DNA from: Enterobacteriaceae bacterium RIT714
Lineage (GTDB): Bacteria; Pseudomonadota; Gammaproteobacteria; Enterobacterales; Enterobacteriaceae
Direction: 5' to 3'
DNA length: 64,000 bases
Assembly: GCA_009668015.1 (NCBI GenBank)
Contig: WJYB01000002.1
Location: 186,001-250,000 of the forward strand
Shown here: positions 1 to 10,876 of the stretch, piece after piece
Position numbering within the stretch: position 1 is the first letter of the stretch
Layout: every line of letters begins with the position of its first letter
Position numbers and translations under genes: made by a program
Notes under the pieces: model-generated
What the model was told of the DNA's origin: nothing
What the model saw: the letters and a program-made list of their open reading frames with translations, nothing else
The model's database searches: none

Positions 1-992
1 AGTCATCGAGGACGTAAGAACGAATCTGGCTGCCCCAGCCGATGTCAGATTTGTTATCTTCCATCACCTGTTTCTCAGCATTTTTCTTCTGCATCTCCAG
101 CTCATAAAGCTTCGCTTTCATCTGCTTCATGGCCTGGTCTTTGTTCTTATGCTGCGAACGGTCGTTCTGGCACTGTGTCACCAGACCGGTCGGAATATGC
201 GTGATACGCACCGCGGATTCCGTACGGTTAACGTGCTGACCACCCGCACCAGATGCGCGGTATACGTCGATACGCAGATCGGCCGGGTTGATTTCGATGT
301 CGATATCATCTTCCACTTCCGGATAGACAAACGCGGAGCTGAAAGAGGTATGACGGCGGCCGCCGGAATCGAACGGGCTTTTGCGCACCAGACGGTGAAC
401 GCCGGTTTCGGTACGCAGCCAGCCGTAAGCGTAATCACCGATGATCTTGATGGTCACGGATTTGATACCCGCCACTTCGCCTTCAGACTCTTCGATAATT
501 TCTGTTTTAAAGCCGCGCGCTTCAGCCCAGCGCAGATACATGCGCGTAAGCATGCTCGCCCAGTCCTGAGCTTCTGTACCGCCAGAACCGGCCTGAATAT
601 CGAGATAGCAATCGGCGCTGTCGTATTCGCCAGAGAACATGCGGCGGAATTCGAGCTGTGCCAGCTTTTCCTCAAGCACGTCGAGTTCGGCGATGGCTTC
701 GTTGAAGGTTTCTTCGTCGTCGGCTTCGACGGCTAACTCCAGCAGACCGGAAACGTCTTCCAGCCCCTGAGACATTTGATCCAACGTTTCGACGATGGCT
801 TCGAGTGAGGAACGCTCTTTACCCAGCGCCTGTGCGCGTTCAGGTTCGTTCCAGACGTCCGGCTGTTCCAGCTCGGCGTTTACTTCTTCCAGACGCTCTT
901 TCTTGGCATCGTAGTCAAAGATACCCCCTAAGAACGTCGGAGCGCTCCGTGAGGTCTTGAATGCGGTTTTTTACCGGATTAATTTCAAACAT
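1..992 (-). CDS. prfB: Peptide chain release factor 2 (RF2), 3' end outside window
   Basis: RF2 reads UGA and UAA stop codons and triggers hydrolysis of peptidyl-tRNA on the ribosome. The minus strand shows the SPF stop-codon recognition tripeptide (near 372-380) and the GGQ catalytic loop (near 235-246, context [11 protein letters not shown]). The start is the ATG at 992-990, giving [19 protein letters not shown]. The frame is interrupted by an in-frame UGA at codon 26 (917-915); the rest of the protein is read only after a +1 shift, so the gene is intact although no single open frame covers it. About 35 C-terminal codons lie left of position 1 (family length about 365). In E. coli lysS follows, but it is not visible here. 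Identification is near certain. Confidence 0.97.
915..929 (-). promoter_or_regulatory. Programmed +1 frameshift site of prfB
   Basis: On the minus strand the message reads AGG GGG UAU CUU UGA C: an internal Shine-Dalgarno-like AGGGGG (929-924) three bases before the slippery CUU (920-918) and the in-frame UGA (917-915). This is the known RF2 autoregulatory arrangement. When RF2 is scarce the ribosome pauses at UGA and slips +1 to make full-length RF2. All elements and their spacing are visible. Confidence 0.97.
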
Positions 993-1081
993 GGTCGTTT
1001 TCTTTATTGGACTAGTCAAAATGCGGTGATAAGAGCGGGATTGTACCGAATCCACGCTCTTTTTTATAGGAAATAGTGACG

Positions 1082-2815
1082 CTAAATTGGCCAGATATGA
1101 TCGATGATGATTTGCAAACTGCGATTACCACGAAACTCGTTAATATCGAGTTTGTAGGCCAGTTCGACTTCGCGCACGCCGTTATCTGGCCAGACCGAGG
1201 TGTCGACGTTAAAAGCAATCCCATCCAGCAGCGGACCGCCGCCCACCGGCTCGACCATGACCTTAAGATGACGCTCGCCCACCAAACGCTGTTGCAGCAG
1301 GCGGAAACGCCCGTCGAACAGCGGCTCCGGGAACATTTGCCCCCACGGACCGGCGTCGCGCAGCAGCTGCGCAACCTCCATCGTCATCTCAGATGCAGAC
1401 AGTGGCCCATCGGAGATCACTTCGCCCTGAAGCAGCGAAGGATCAATCCAGTCGGTGACCAGTTCGCTAAAGCGCTGCTGAAATTCGTCGAATTTCGCCT
1501 CTTCCAGCGATAAACCGGCCGCCATGGCATGGCCACCAAACTTGATCATCAGCCCCGGATATAGCGTGTCCAGACGCTCCAGCGCGTCTCGCATGTGCAG
1601 TCCCTGAATGGAACGGCCAGAACCTTTTAGCGTTCCGTCACCCGCCGGGGCAAAGGCAATCACCGGGCGATGAAAACGCTCTTTGATGCGCGATGCCAGA
1701 ATTCCAACGACGCCCTGATGCCACTCCGGATGATACATCGCCAGCCCACCGGGCAGCGTGTCGCTACTACGTTCAAGCTTTTCGCACAGGATCAGCGCTT
1801 CTGCCTGCATTCCCTGCTCAATCTCTTTGCGCGTCTGGTTCAGCGCATCCAGTTCATTGGCCAGAACGCGCGCTTCACCAATGTTATCGCACAGCAAGAG
1901 CGCCACACCCACGGACATATCGTCCAGCCGTCCGGCGGCATTCAGACGCGGTCCAAGAGCAAAACCTAAATCGCTTGCCGCCAGCTTAAGCGGATCGCGA
2001 TTGGAAATTTCCAGCAGCGCTTTAATTCCGGGACGGCATTTTCCCGCCCGAATACGTCCCAGTCCCTGCCAGGTCAAAATACGGTTATTGGTGTCGAGAG
2101 GGACCACATCAGCCACCGTTCCCAGCGCCACCAGATCGAGATATTCAGCCAGATTTGGCACGGCAATACCGCGCGTTTCAAACCAGCCTTTATCACGCAG
2201 AAGTGCGCGCAACGCCAGCATCAGATAAAACGCCACCCCTACTCCCGCGAGCGATTTCGACGGGAAGTCGCAATCGCGCAGATTCGGGTTGATGATGGCT
2301 TCAGCGGCGGGCAGCGTGTCGCCGGGTAAGTGGTGATCCGTCACCAGCACCGGGATCCCGAGCTGGTGTGCACGCTCTACTCCGGCATGCGAAGAGATCC
2401 CGTTATCGACGGTCAAGATCATCTGCGCGCCACGGGCGTGGGCCTGATCGACCACTTCCGGGCTGAGTCCGTAGCCGTCTTCAAAGCGGTTCGGCACCAG
2501 ATAGGTGACGTTATCGCAGCCGAGCGCACGCAGGCTGAGCACACTCAGCGCGGTGCTGGTGGCGCCATCGGCATCAAAATCACCTACCACGACAATCCGC
2601 GTGCCTTCGAGGAAGGCGTTATAGAGCAGCTCCGTGGCTTTTTCGACACCGCTGAGCTGCTGCCACGGCAACATACCTTTGACGCTGCGCTCAAGCTCGA
2701 TGGCTGTACGAACGCCACGCCCGGCATATAACCGGCGCAAAAGTGGCGTCAGATTGTCAGGTAAATCAACGCTGTCGTCGACCTCACGGCGGCGCAATTG
2801 TGTTTTTGATTTCAC
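1082..2815 (-). CDS. recJ: Single-stranded-DNA-specific 5'-3' exonuclease RecJ
   Basis: RecJ degrades single-stranded DNA 5' to 3' in RecF-pathway recombination, mismatch repair and base excision repair. The 577-residue product matches the family length. It shows the DHH phosphoesterase motifs that bind catalytic metal: [13 protein letters not shown] (about residues 75-87), LTVDNGIS, and the name-giving VTDHHLPGD (about 157-165), followed by a DHHA1 region with GGHAMAAG (about 423-430) and a C-terminal OB-like region. It starts 5 bases after the dsbC stop, as in E. coli, suggesting a shared dsbC-recJ message that follows xerD. Nothing is unusual. Confidence 0.97.
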   Translation of the reverse strand: MKSKTQLRRREVDDSVDLPDNLTPLLRRLYAGRGVRTAIELERSVKGMLPWQQLSGVEKATELLYNAFLEGTRIVVVGDFDADGATSTALSVLSLRALGCDNVTYLVPNRFEDGYGLSPEVVDQAHARGAQMILTVDNGISSHAGVERAHQLGIPVLVTDHHLPGDTLPAAEAIINPNLRDCDFPSKSLAGVGVAFYLMLALRALLRDKGWFETRGIAVPNLAEYLDLVALGTVADVVPLDTNNRILTWQGLGRIRAGKCRPGIKALLEISNRDPLKLAASDLGFALGPRLNAAGRLDDMSVGVALLLCDNIGEARVLANELDALNQTRKEIEQGMQAEALILCEKLERSSDTLPGGLAMYHPEWHQGVVGILASRIKERFHRPVIAFAPAGDGTLKGSGRSIQGLHMRDALERLDTLYPGLMIKFGGHAMAAGLSLEEAKFDEFQQRFSELVTDWIDPSLLQGEVISDGPLSASEMTMEVAQLLRDAGPWGQMFPEPLFDGRFRLLQQRLVGERHLKVMVEPVGGGPLLDGIAFNVDTSVWPDNGVREVELAYKLDINEFRGNRSLQIIIDHIWPI

Positions 2816-2820
2816 GCGAA

Positions 2821-3534
2821 TTATTTACCGCCAAATTGTTTTTGGTGCGCGTCGAGAAACTCTTTCATCTCTTTTGGCCCCTGATAACCCGGAACAACAT
2901 AGCCACTGTTCAGCACAATAGCGGGGGTTCCGGTCACGCCAAACTGCACGCCTAACGCATAATGGTTGGCGATATCAATATCACAGGATGCAGGTTTTAC
3001 CCCCTTGCCGTTCATCGCGTCATCAAAGGCTTTATTGCGGTCTTTGGCACACCAGATGGCTTTCATATCCTGTTCAGGCTGGCTCTGTACGCCAGCGCGC
3101 GGGAACGCCAGGTAACGCACGGTGATCCCCAGCGCGTTGTAGTCTTTCATCTCTTCATGCAGCTTGTGGCAGTAGCCACAGGTGATATCCGTGAAGACGG
3201 TAATGACGTGTTTTTCCTGCGCCGCTTTGTAGACGATCATCTCTTTTTCCAGCGCATTGAGATTTTTCATCAGCAACTGGTTGGTCACGTTAACCGGCTG
3301 GGCGCCGCTCACGTCGTACATCGGTCCCTGAATGATATGTTTACCGTCTTCGGTCACATACAGAACGCCGCTGTTGGTCAGCACCGTTTTCATGCCCGCG
3401 ATCGGTGCAGACTGGATATCACTGCTGGATACGCCCAGCTTGGCCAGTGACTGTTTGATTGCTGCATCGTCAGCATGAGCAAAGCCGGTAAACGACGCGG
3501 CCAACAGAGAGAACAGCGCTAAAGATTTTTTCAT
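2821..3534 (-). CDS. dsbC: Periplasmic thiol:disulfide isomerase DsbC
   Basis: DsbC reshuffles wrong disulfides in periplasmic proteins and is kept reduced by DsbD. The 237-residue precursor begins with a Sec signal peptide (MKKSLALFSLLAASFTGFAHA, cleavage after residue 21). The N-terminal dimerisation domain is followed by a thioredoxin-like domain with the CGYC active site (about residues 118-121) and the cis-proline context TGTPAIV. The gene lies between xerD (28 bases upstream) and recJ (5 bases downstream). The start is supported by the signal peptide. Confidence 0.97.
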   Translation of the reverse strand: MKKSLALFSLLAASFTGFAHADDAAIKQSLAKLGVSSSDIQSAPIAGMKTVLTNSGVLYVTEDGKHIIQGPMYDVSGAQPVNVTNQLLMKNLNALEKEMIVYKAAQEKHVITVFTDITCGYCHKLHEEMKDYNALGITVRYLAFPRAGVQSQPEQDMKAIWCAKDRNKAFDDAMNGKGVKPASCDIDIANHYALGVQFGVTGTPAIVLNSGYVVPGYQGPKEMKEFLDAHQKQFGGK

Positions 3535-3562
3535 TTTCGATCCTATAACAATTGGTCGGCAC

Positions 3563-4459
3563 TCACGCTCGTGGGTGGTGCTGTTGGTGTAGCTGCCGCA
3601 GTCGTTCCGTGGCTACATGAGTGTAGATTTGCGTCGTCGAGAGATCGCTATGCCCAAGCAGCATCTGCACCACGCGCAAATCGGCGCCATGATTGAGCAA
3701 ATGTGTCGCAAAAGCGTGACGCAGAACGTGCGGCGAAAGTTTTTCACTGTCGATACCCGCCAGTGTGGCGTAATGCTTAATGCGATGCCAGAAGGTTTGA
3801 CGCGTCATTTGCTGGGCGCGCTGGCTCGGGAACAGAACGTCAATAGAGACCCCGTTCAACAACCACGGCCGCCCGTGTTCAAGATAGGACTCGACCCAGT
3901 ACACCGCCTCTTCGCCCAGCGGCACAAGACGTTCTTTATTGCCTTTACCAATCACGCGTACCACGCCCTGACGCAGGCTGATGTCACTCATCGTCAAACC
4001 GACAAGTTCCGAAACGCGCAGCCCGGTGGCATATAACACTTCAAGCATGGCTTTATCGCGTAACTCCAGCGGCAGGTCAACCGCTGGCGTCTGTAATAAC
4101 CGCTCAACCTGCGCTTCGCTGAGATCTTTAGGTAAACGCTGTGGAAGCTTAGGCGACGCCAGCAGCGCGCTGGGATCGTCACTGCGACGCTTTTCACGAT
4201 AAAGATGCTGAAAAAGCCGTCGCATCGCGCTCAGCAGTCGCGCGGAGCTGGTCGCTTTGTATCCGCCATCCATCCGCTCTGCTAACAGGGCTTGCAGATC
4301 GTCGCTCTGCGCCTGCTCAAGCGTAAGACCGCGATGCGCAAGCCATTCCACCAGCATTGTCAGATCCCGGCGATAAGCGCTAAGCGTATTTTCCGCCAGG
4401 TTTTTCTCCAGCCAGAGCGCATCGAGAAACTGTTCGATGAGTGCGAGATCCTTTTCCAC
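3563..4459 (-). CDS. xerD: Tyrosine recombinase XerD (GTG start)
   Basis: XerD acts with XerC at dif to resolve chromosome dimers at the septum, activated by FtsK. I place the start at the GTG at 4459-4457, because it is preceded by AGGAG at good spacing and gives exactly 298 residues (VEKDLALIEQFLDAL), the family length; a longer reading from 4489 adds ten residues with no family support. The C-terminal catalytic domain shows the tyrosine-recombinase signature: TGLRVSEL, GKGNKERLVPL, SPHVLRHAFATHLL, LLGHSDLSTTQIYTH, with R, K, H-x-x-R, H and the nucleophilic Y in order. It is divergent from fldB. Confidence 0.96.
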   Translation of the reverse strand: MEKDLALIEQFLDALWLEKNLAENTLSAYRRDLTMLVEWLAHRGLTLEQAQSDDLQALLAERMDGGYKATSSARLLSAMRRLFQHLYREKRRSDDPSALLASPKLPQRLPKDLSEAQVERLLQTPAVDLPLELRDKAMLEVLYATGLRVSELVGLTMSDISLRQGVVRVIGKGNKERLVPLGEEAVYWVESYLEHGRPWLLNGVSIDVLFPSQRAQQMTRQTFWHRIKHYATLAGIDSEKLSPHVLRHAFATHLLNHGADLRVVQMLLGHSDLSTTQIYTHVATERLRQLHQQHHPRA

Positions 4460-4559
4460 GTCTGCTCCTGTGATTCTGCAATCGGCCATTATGACGTAAT
4501 GGTACAGGTTTCTGGTACACTACGCGCAACGTCATAGCAAGTATTGAGAAGTTTACGCG

Positions 4560-5081
4560 ATGAATATAGGTCTGTTTTATGGTTCCAGCACCTGCTACAC
4601 CGAGATGGCTGCGGAGAAAATTCGTGACATCATCGGCCCTGAACTGGTCACACTGCACAATCTTAAAGACGATGCCCCCACAGAGATGGAACAGTATGAC
4701 GTTCTGATTCTTGGCATCCCGACCTGGGATTTTGGCGAGTTACAGGAAGACTGGGAAGCCATCTGGGATCAGCTCGATTCGCTCAATCTTGAAGGCAAAA
4801 TCATTGCGCTCTATGGCATGGGCGATCAGCTTGGCTATGGCGAGTGGTTCCTCGATGCACTCGGTATGTTGCATGATAAGCTCGCACCGAAAGGGGTCAC
4901 CTTTATCGGTTACTGGCCAACCGAAGGCTATGAGTTTACCAGTCAAAAACCGATCATTGCCGATGGCCAACTGTTTGTCGGACTGGCCCTCGATGAGACC
5001 AATCAATACGATCTCAGCGAAGAGCGGTTGCAGAACTGGTGCGAGCAAATTCTTGGCGAAATGGCGGAAAAATTTAGTTAA
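4560..5081 (+). CDS. fldB: Flavodoxin FldB
   Basis: This is a small FMN-binding electron carrier in the cytoplasm, 173 residues, the long-chain flavodoxin type. The N-terminal phosphate-binding loop is seen as [17 protein letters not shown] (residues 4-20), and the FMN-flanking loops PTWDFGELQ (about 55-63) and [15 protein letters not shown] (about 87-101) are typical. The position beside xerD matches E. coli fldB rather than fldA. In E. coli the gene is induced by SoxS; I did not identify a soxbox in the 100-base gap to xerD. Confidence 0.95.
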   Translation: MNIGLFYGSSTCYTEMAAEKIRDIIGPELVTLHNLKDDAPTEMEQYDVLILGIPTWDFGELQEDWEAIWDQLDSLNLEGKIIALYGMGDQLGYGEWFLDALGMLHDKLAPKGVTFIGYWPTEGYEFTSQKPIIADGQLFVGLALDETNQYDLSEERLQNWCEQILGEMAEKFS

Positions 5082-5085
5082 TCCG

Positions 5086-5499
5086 CTACCGTCCCGGCGT
5101 CGGTTGCTGCAAGATCATCCGACGCAAATCCCGCCATTCACTGGCATCCATACTGTCCGCGGACAACCACAGATGCTGGCAGCGCCCACCGTTTTCTTTG
5201 CGCAAACGAAACATCATCCCGGAATTTAACATCCAGGGTGTGCCGACAATTTCCCACTCTTTGCCTTGCCAGCGCAGACGAGAATCCATCATCAGTTTAA
5301 TTTCACCCTGACGGGCGTTAATGCGCCGTTGGCTGCGAACGCTGTCGAACACCACTAATGACAGCAACAGCATCCATAACGGGGTATAGCTGAGTGGCCA
5401 CGGCATCAACAAAATGAAAGCCGCAACCATTCCGTGGAGCAATAAAGACATCCACTGTGAGCGCCACGAGACGCGCAGATCAGATTGCCACAGGACCAC
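5086..5499 (-). CDS. cptA: Inner-membrane protein CptA/YgfX
   Basis: This is a small membrane protein of 137 residues with two adjacent hydrophobic segments (about residues 16-33 and 36-52) followed by a soluble, basic tail. The E. coli homologue was proposed as the toxin partner of SdhE/YgfY, interfering with FtsZ and MreB, but it has also been viewed as a membrane helper of SdhE. The start overlaps the end of sdhE by 20 bases, so translation is probably coupled. Which of the two roles applies is not decidable from sequence. Confidence 0.92.
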   Translation of the reverse strand: MVLWQSDLRVSWRSQWMSLLLHGMVAAFILLMPWPLSYTPLWMLLLSLVVFDSVRSQRRINARQGEIKLMMDSRLRWQGKEWEIVGTPWMLNSGMMFRLRKENGGRCQHLWLSADSMDASEWRDLRRMILQQPTPGR

Positions 5500-5746
5500 G
5501 TTCCCGATTCCGTGTTTGAATTAATTGCACCATCCGTTGCAACTCGGTGTCGGCGGGTTTGCCGTGATTCATCAGCCAGTTGAATAAATCAGGATCGTCA
5601 CTCTCAAGCAGGCGAATAAACAGACGCTTATCGTCATCGCTCAAGCTGTCGTACTCATACTCGAAGAATGGCATGACGGAAATATCAAGTTCACGCATGC
5701 CGCGACGGCACGCCCAGTGGATTCGGGCCTTGTTGTTAATGTCCAT
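5480..5746 (-). CDS. sdhE: FAD assembly factor SdhE (YgfY/CptB)
   Basis: SdhE helps covalent attachment of FAD to succinate dehydrogenase SdhA and to fumarate reductase. The 88-residue acidic helical protein carries the family motif RRGMRELD (about residues 14-21), whose RGxxE part is needed for flavinylation. It overlaps cptA by 20 bases. It was also described as the antitoxin of YgfX. The gene is divergent from ygfZ, with 266 bases between them that hold both promoters and nothing else I can name. Confidence 0.95.
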   Translation of the reverse strand: MDINNKARIHWACRRGMRELDISVMPFFEYEYDSLSDDDKRLFIRLLESDDPDLFNWLMNHGKPADTELQRMVQLIQTRNRERGPVAI

Positions 5747-6012
5747 GTCGATTTCCTGCTTAACGTTTCTTCTACCTCTAAGAGGGACGATTTCTAGTGT
5801 AACGTGTTTTTTGCTGTTTAATTACTGGAATATCACGGACTGGAAGCATGCTTCAAGAAAAAACCACAACAAGACAGGGGATTACTCTGTTATGCGTGGC
5901 GCTGCGCAGATTGGTGATAAGGCACAATTGGGCTGCTAAAAGCGCTTGCAATGACTACAGTCTCTTTTACCATTAGGCATTATCGAAGCGTTAAGCAATT
6001 CAGGACATAAAC

Positions 6013-6993
6013 ATGGCTTTTACTCCATTTCCTCCTCGCCAGCCCGTCGCCTCAACGCGTCTGCCGCTGACGCTGATTTCTCTGGATGACTGGGCGCTGG
6101 CGACGCTCACCGGAGCCGATAGCGAAAAGTATCTGCAAGGCCAGGTCACGGCTGATGTCGGGCAGATGAACGAACACCAGCATCTGCTGGCCGCGCACTG
6201 CGATCCGAAGGGCAAGATGTGGAGCAATCTGCGTCTGTTCCGTCGTGAGGGTGGCTTCGCTTTAATTGAGCGTCGTAGCCTGCGCGATGCGCAGTTGGCT
6301 GAACTGAAAAAGTACGCGGTTTTCTCAAAAGTCACCATCTCTGCGGATGATGAACATGTGCTGCTGGGTGTGGCCGGTTTTCAGGCTCGCGCTGCATTAA
6401 AAAATCTGTTCAGCGAACTGCCGGATGCCGATAAACAGCTAATCAATGATGGCGTCACGTCAATCTTGTGGTTTGAACATCCTGCGGAACGTTTTTTGTT
6501 GGTCACCGATGTCGCTACCGCGGAACGCATCACTGAAGCGCTTCGCGGCGAAGCGCAGCTCAACAACAGCCAGCAGTGGTTAGCGCTGAACATCGAAGCC
6601 GGGTTACCGGTCATTGATGCGGTTAACAGTGCGCAGTTTATTCCGCAGGCGACCAATCTGCAGGCACTCGGCGGCATCAGCTTTAAAAAAGGGTGTTATA
6701 CCGGCCAGGAGATGGTGGCGCGGGCGAAATTCCGTGGCGCGAATAAACGTGCGCTCTGGTATCTGGCGGGTCATGCCAGCCGGGTACCGGAAGCCGGTGA
6801 AGATCTGGAGCTGAAAATGGGTGACAACTGGCGTCGCACCGGCACGGTACTGGCTGCCGTTCAGCTCGACGATGGTCGTCTGTTGGTACAGGTTGTGATG
6901 AATAATGACATGGAAGCGAACAGCGTATTCCGCGTACGTGACGATGCCAGCACGTTGAGCATTGAGCCACTGCCGTATTCGTTAGAAGAGTAA
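6013..6993 (+). CDS. ygfZ: tRNA-modifying / Fe-S maintenance protein YgfZ
   Basis: YgfZ is a folate-binding protein of the GcvT fold that supports activity of certain Fe-S enzymes such as MiaB. The 326-residue product has the diagnostic motif [13 protein letters not shown] (around residues 224-236), including the essential cysteine. It is followed by an intrinsic terminator at 7036-7066. Position beside sdhE is as in E. coli. Confidence 0.96.
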   Translation: MAFTPFPPRQPVASTRLPLTLISLDDWALATLTGADSEKYLQGQVTADVGQMNEHQHLLAAHCDPKGKMWSNLRLFRREGGFALIERRSLRDAQLAELKKYAVFSKVTISADDEHVLLGVAGFQARAALKNLFSELPDADKQLINDGVTSILWFEHPAERFLLVTDVATAERITEALRGEAQLNNSQQWLALNIEAGLPVIDAVNSAQFIPQATNLQALGGISFKKGCYTGQEMVARAKFRGANKRALWYLAGHASRVPEAGEDLELKMGDNWRRTGTVLAAVQLDDGRLLVQVVMNNDMEANSVFRVRDDASTLSIEPLPYSLEE

Positions 6994-7035
6994 TCTTATT
7001 AGCGTTGTGAATCGCCGGTGGCGAATGGTAAACGC

Positions 7036-7066
7036 AAAACGGTAACCCAAAGGTTACCGTTTTTAG
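7036..7066 (+). terminator. Intrinsic terminator of ygfZ
   Basis: A ten-base stem (AACGGTAACC / GGTTACCGTT) with a CAAA loop is followed by a T-run. It ends the plus-strand ygfZ message. A near-identical hairpin ends fau at 22281-22306. Confidence 0.85.
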
Positions 7067-7074
7067 TTTTTGCG

Positions 7075-7116
7075 CCCTCTCCCTGTGGGAGTGGTTTAGG
7101 GTGAGAGCATCAGGCC
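7075..7116. repeat. REP-like palindromic element, degenerate copy
   Basis: CCCTCTCCC, then a partly matched right arm GGGAGTGG, then the GGTGAGAGCATCAGGCC tail. It is one of about 13 related elements in the window (others at 10602, 10834, 14597, 14641, 42073, 42125, 43545, 54334, 54458, 54611, 59123, 59223). The right arm has a mismatch (GTGG for GAGGG). Confidence 0.7.
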
Positions 7117-7124
7117 GCTCGCTA

Positions 7125-7784
7125 TCAAACCTGCCCAACGTACAGATAGATCGCCAGGAAGTGGCACACGCTGCCCCCCAGTACAAAGCCGTGCCAGATA
7201 GCATGGTTGTAGGGAATACGATTGCAAACGTAAAAAATCACGCCAAGCGTGTAGACGATCCCGCCCAGCGCCAGCAGCGTTACGCCCCCCGCAGAGAGCT
7301 TGATAGCCAGTTGATAAATCACAATCAGCGACAGCCAGCCCATCGTCAGGTACGTCACCAGCGACAGCACTTCAAAGCGATGAGCAAAAATAAGCTTAAA
7401 CAAGATACCTATCAGCGCCAGGCTCCAGATCACAATCATCAGGCCACGCGCCAGCGGAGAGTTTAATCCCACCAGTAAAAACGGTGTATAGGTGCCGGCG
7501 ATCAAAACATAGATAGCGCAGTGATCGAACTTCTTGAGCCATTGCTTCGCCCGCTGATGCGGAATGGCGTGATAGAGGGTTGAGGCGAGAAAGAGCAGAA
7601 TCATGCTCCCGCCGTACAAGCTGTAGCTGGTGATAGCCATTGCGTTAGCGTTAGTGTCTATGGCCTGGACCAGCAGTAAAACCAACCCGACAATGCCAAA
7701 AACCAGGCCAATACCATGGCTGATGCTATTGGCTATTTCCTCAGCCAATGAATATCCCTGTTCAATGAGTGGCTTGCTACCCAT
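7125..7784 (-). CDS. trhA: Hemolysin III family membrane protein TrhA/YqfA
   Basis: This is a 219-residue polytopic inner-membrane protein of the HlyIII/PAQR family, with about seven hydrophobic helices. Conserved features are [12 protein letters not shown] near the N-terminus (residues 15-26), [34 protein letters not shown]-type spacing of SxxYH and HxxD in the middle, and [18 protein letters not shown] at the C-terminus. These His/Asp positions form a proposed metal site in PAQR proteins. The cellular role in enterobacteria is poorly defined. The AT-rich upstream region holds two copies of a near-palindrome (7854-7865, 7930-7941). Confidence 0.93.
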   Translation of the reverse strand: MGSKPLIEQGYSLAEEIANSISHGIGLVFGIVGLVLLLVQAIDTNANAMAITSYSLYGGSMILLFLASTLYHAIPHQRAKQWLKKFDHCAIYVLIAGTYTPFLLVGLNSPLARGLMIVIWSLALIGILFKLIFAHRFEVLSLVTYLTMGWLSLIVIYQLAIKLSAGGVTLLALGGIVYTLGVIFYVCNRIPYNHAIWHGFVLGGSVCHFLAIYLYVGQV

Positions 7785-7853
7785 AGGAAACTCCGGAAGA
7801 AGATAAGATCATAATGTATCGCTTAACTATGCTAACTGAGAATGATTCCAGTG

Positions 7854-7941
7854 AACACATGTTAGCTAAAATAAATATCAATTCCGGATTAATCCCTATA
7901 AATCATAAATTTGAAATAAATTTTCACCTAACACATGTTAG
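7854..7941. promoter_or_regulatory. Pair of identical 12-bp near-palindromes in AT-rich DNA
   Basis: AACACATGTTAG occurs at 7854-7865 and again at 7930-7941; the second is extended to CTAACACATGTTAG, close to a perfect palindrome. The 76-bp spacing is about seven helical turns. The stretch lies between trhA and yqfB and is clearly more AT-rich than its surroundings. I infer an operator pair for trhA; the regulator is unknown. Confidence 0.4.
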
Positions 7942-7947
7942 TTTAAA

Positions 7948-8259
7948 TTATATGCATTTGAAATCAATCACATAAAACTGCGTCTGATCGGGGTAGATCT
8001 CGCTAATCACCTGTTTGAGTTCGGACAGCGTCATGTTCTCCTGCTGGGCGTGTTTCTCTGTCAGAGTGTCCAGCGTGACGGTTGAGATACCGAGCACTTC
8101 AATCGTGCAGAAATAGCCATCATCCTCAAAACGGCCAACGCGCAAAATGTCACCTGCCCTGAAATGCGATTCGGCTTCATCACGGATGGTGATGGTTTTA
8201 CGTCCTGCCAGAATGTCGTCCTGAAAACGCTGAAAAAAAGTGATGTCGTTAGGCTGCAT
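7948..8259 (-). CDS. yqfB: N4-acetylcytidine amidohydrolase YqfB (ASCH domain)
   Basis: This is a 103-residue ASCH-domain protein. The E. coli enzyme hydrolyses N4-acetylcytidine to cytidine and acetate. I start at the ATG at 8259 ([12 protein letters not shown]), preceded by AGGG; the frame stays open upstream to 8346, but that extension overlaps the divergent regulator and is not conserved in length. Visible family features are [13 protein letters not shown] (about residues 15-27), with the catalytic lysine/threonine region, and [14 protein letters not shown]. Confidence 0.93.
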   Translation of the reverse strand: MQPNDITFFQRFQDDILAGRKTITIRDEAESHFRAGDILRVGRFEDDGYFCTIEVLGISTVTLDTLTEKHAQQENMTLSELKQVISEIYPDQTQFYVIDFKCI

Positions 8260-8311
8260 GTTATTATTCCCTGTAGATGAAGTCTGATGAGTGAGTTTAG
8301 CCACTGTGAGC

Positions 8312-9043
8312 ATGTTCTCCCATTCCGCCATTGCCAGTCTCAACAATCTGGAAATGATGGTCTACAACTATGTCGTTAAAAACCGAGACAAAGTGACGTA
8401 CATGACCATTCGCGAGCTGGCAGACGCAGCAGGCGTTTCCACGACCACGGTGCTGCGCTTCTGCCGCAAGCTCAACTGCGATGGCTATTCGGAGTTTCGC
8501 GTCCGGTTTAAATTGTATTTAGAACAAAATGAACCGCAGCAGGCCAATTTTGGTGCCAGTGAAATTATTAGTTTTTTCCGAAGCGTTAATAACGAAGAAT
8601 TTGACCTTTTATTAGCGCAGGCGGTTGATATTATATTATCATCCGAGCGTATTATATTTGTCGGCGCGGGGACTTCAGGTTCTCTGGCGAAATATGGCGC
8701 GCGCTTCTTTTCAAATATTGGCAAATTCAGTAACCATATTGACGACCCTTATTTCCCCGTCACCAATGACATGGCAAAAAATGCGCTGGCGATTGTACTT
8801 TCGGTCTCCGGCGAAACCGAAGAGATCCTGCGGTTCGCCAGTCAGTTCAGCCTGCACCACTGCAAAGTCCTGTCCATCACCAGCCACGAGCACTCGCGTC
8901 TGGCTAAGCTTGCCGATTTTAATCTCTCCTGGCATGTGCCGCAAACCCGCATCGGCGGCGTGTACGATATTACCACGCAGATCCCGGTTATTTATATTCT
9001 CGAATCATTAGGCCGTAAACTGGCGAAGAAACTGGCAGAATAA
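8312..9043 (+). CDS. RpiR/MurR-family transcriptional regulator
   Basis: This is a 243-residue two-domain repressor-type protein. The N-terminal helix-turn-helix contains [20 protein letters not shown] (about residues 31-50), and the C-terminal SIS sugar-phosphate-binding domain contains [17 protein letters not shown] (about 116-132) and [13 protein letters not shown] domains of this family bind phosphosugars. It sits 115 bases upstream of bglA in the same direction, so a phospho-beta-glucoside-responsive regulator of bglA is the natural inference. I chose ATG 8312; a GTG at 8291 would add seven residues. I do not recall this regulator beside bglA in E. coli K-12. Confidence 0.88.
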   Translation: MFSHSAIASLNNLEMMVYNYVVKNRDKVTYMTIRELADAAGVSTTTVLRFCRKLNCDGYSEFRVRFKLYLEQNEPQQANFGASEIISFFRSVNNEEFDLLLAQAVDIILSSERIIFVGAGTSGSLAKYGARFFSNIGKFSNHIDDPYFPVTNDMAKNALAIVLSVSGETEEILRFASQFSLHHCKVLSITSHEHSRLAKLADFNLSWHVPQTRIGGVYDITTQIPVIYILESLGRKLAKKLAE

Positions 9044-9107
9044 AACAACCTGTTTTTTTGATGTAACAAATCACATTAAGCGTGAATTGTTATATCGTGA
9101 CATTTAA

Positions 9108-10592
<1,485 letters not shown>

Positions 10593-10601
10593 GGAATAGT
10601 T

Positions 10602-10869
10602 CCCCTCACCCTAACCCTCTCCCCATAGGGGAGAGGGAACTGTCTTGTTTTTCCTTGTAGGGAACCGTCTGGTTTCTCCCTCACAGGGAAACGTCTGGTT
10701 TCTCCCCCGCAGGGAACCGTCTGGTTTCTCCATCACAGGGAAACGTCTGGTTTCTCCCCCGCAGGGAACCGTCTGGTTTCTCCCTCGCACGGAAACGTCT
10801 GGTTTCTGCCTCGCAGGGATCCTTCTGGTTTCTCCCTCTCCCCTCGGGGGAGAGGGCCGGGGTGAGGGG
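10602..10869. repeat. 26-bp tandem repeat array between two inverted REP-like elements
   Basis: The bglA-ygfF gap is filled by seven 26-bp units (10659-10840; consensus start AGGGAACCGTCTGGTTTCTC) plus a degenerate 25-bp unit at 10634-10658. Units alternate between two variants at several positions (AACC/AAAC, TCAC/CCGC), suggesting duplication of a two-unit block. The array is flanked by oppositely oriented palindromic elements at 10602-10637 and 10834-10869. Open frames through it on both strands are low-complexity artefacts. Confidence 0.93.
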
Positions 10870-10876
10870 TGACAAC

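Noticed and set aside
5086-5746. Toxin-antitoxin module (ygfX/sdhE)
   Set aside because: The pair was once described this way, but SdhE is an established FAD assembly factor, so I annotate it as core metabolism and only mention the toxin proposal.
10602-10869. CRISPR array
   Set aside because: The 26-bp units are directly contiguous with no spacers and there are no cas genes.
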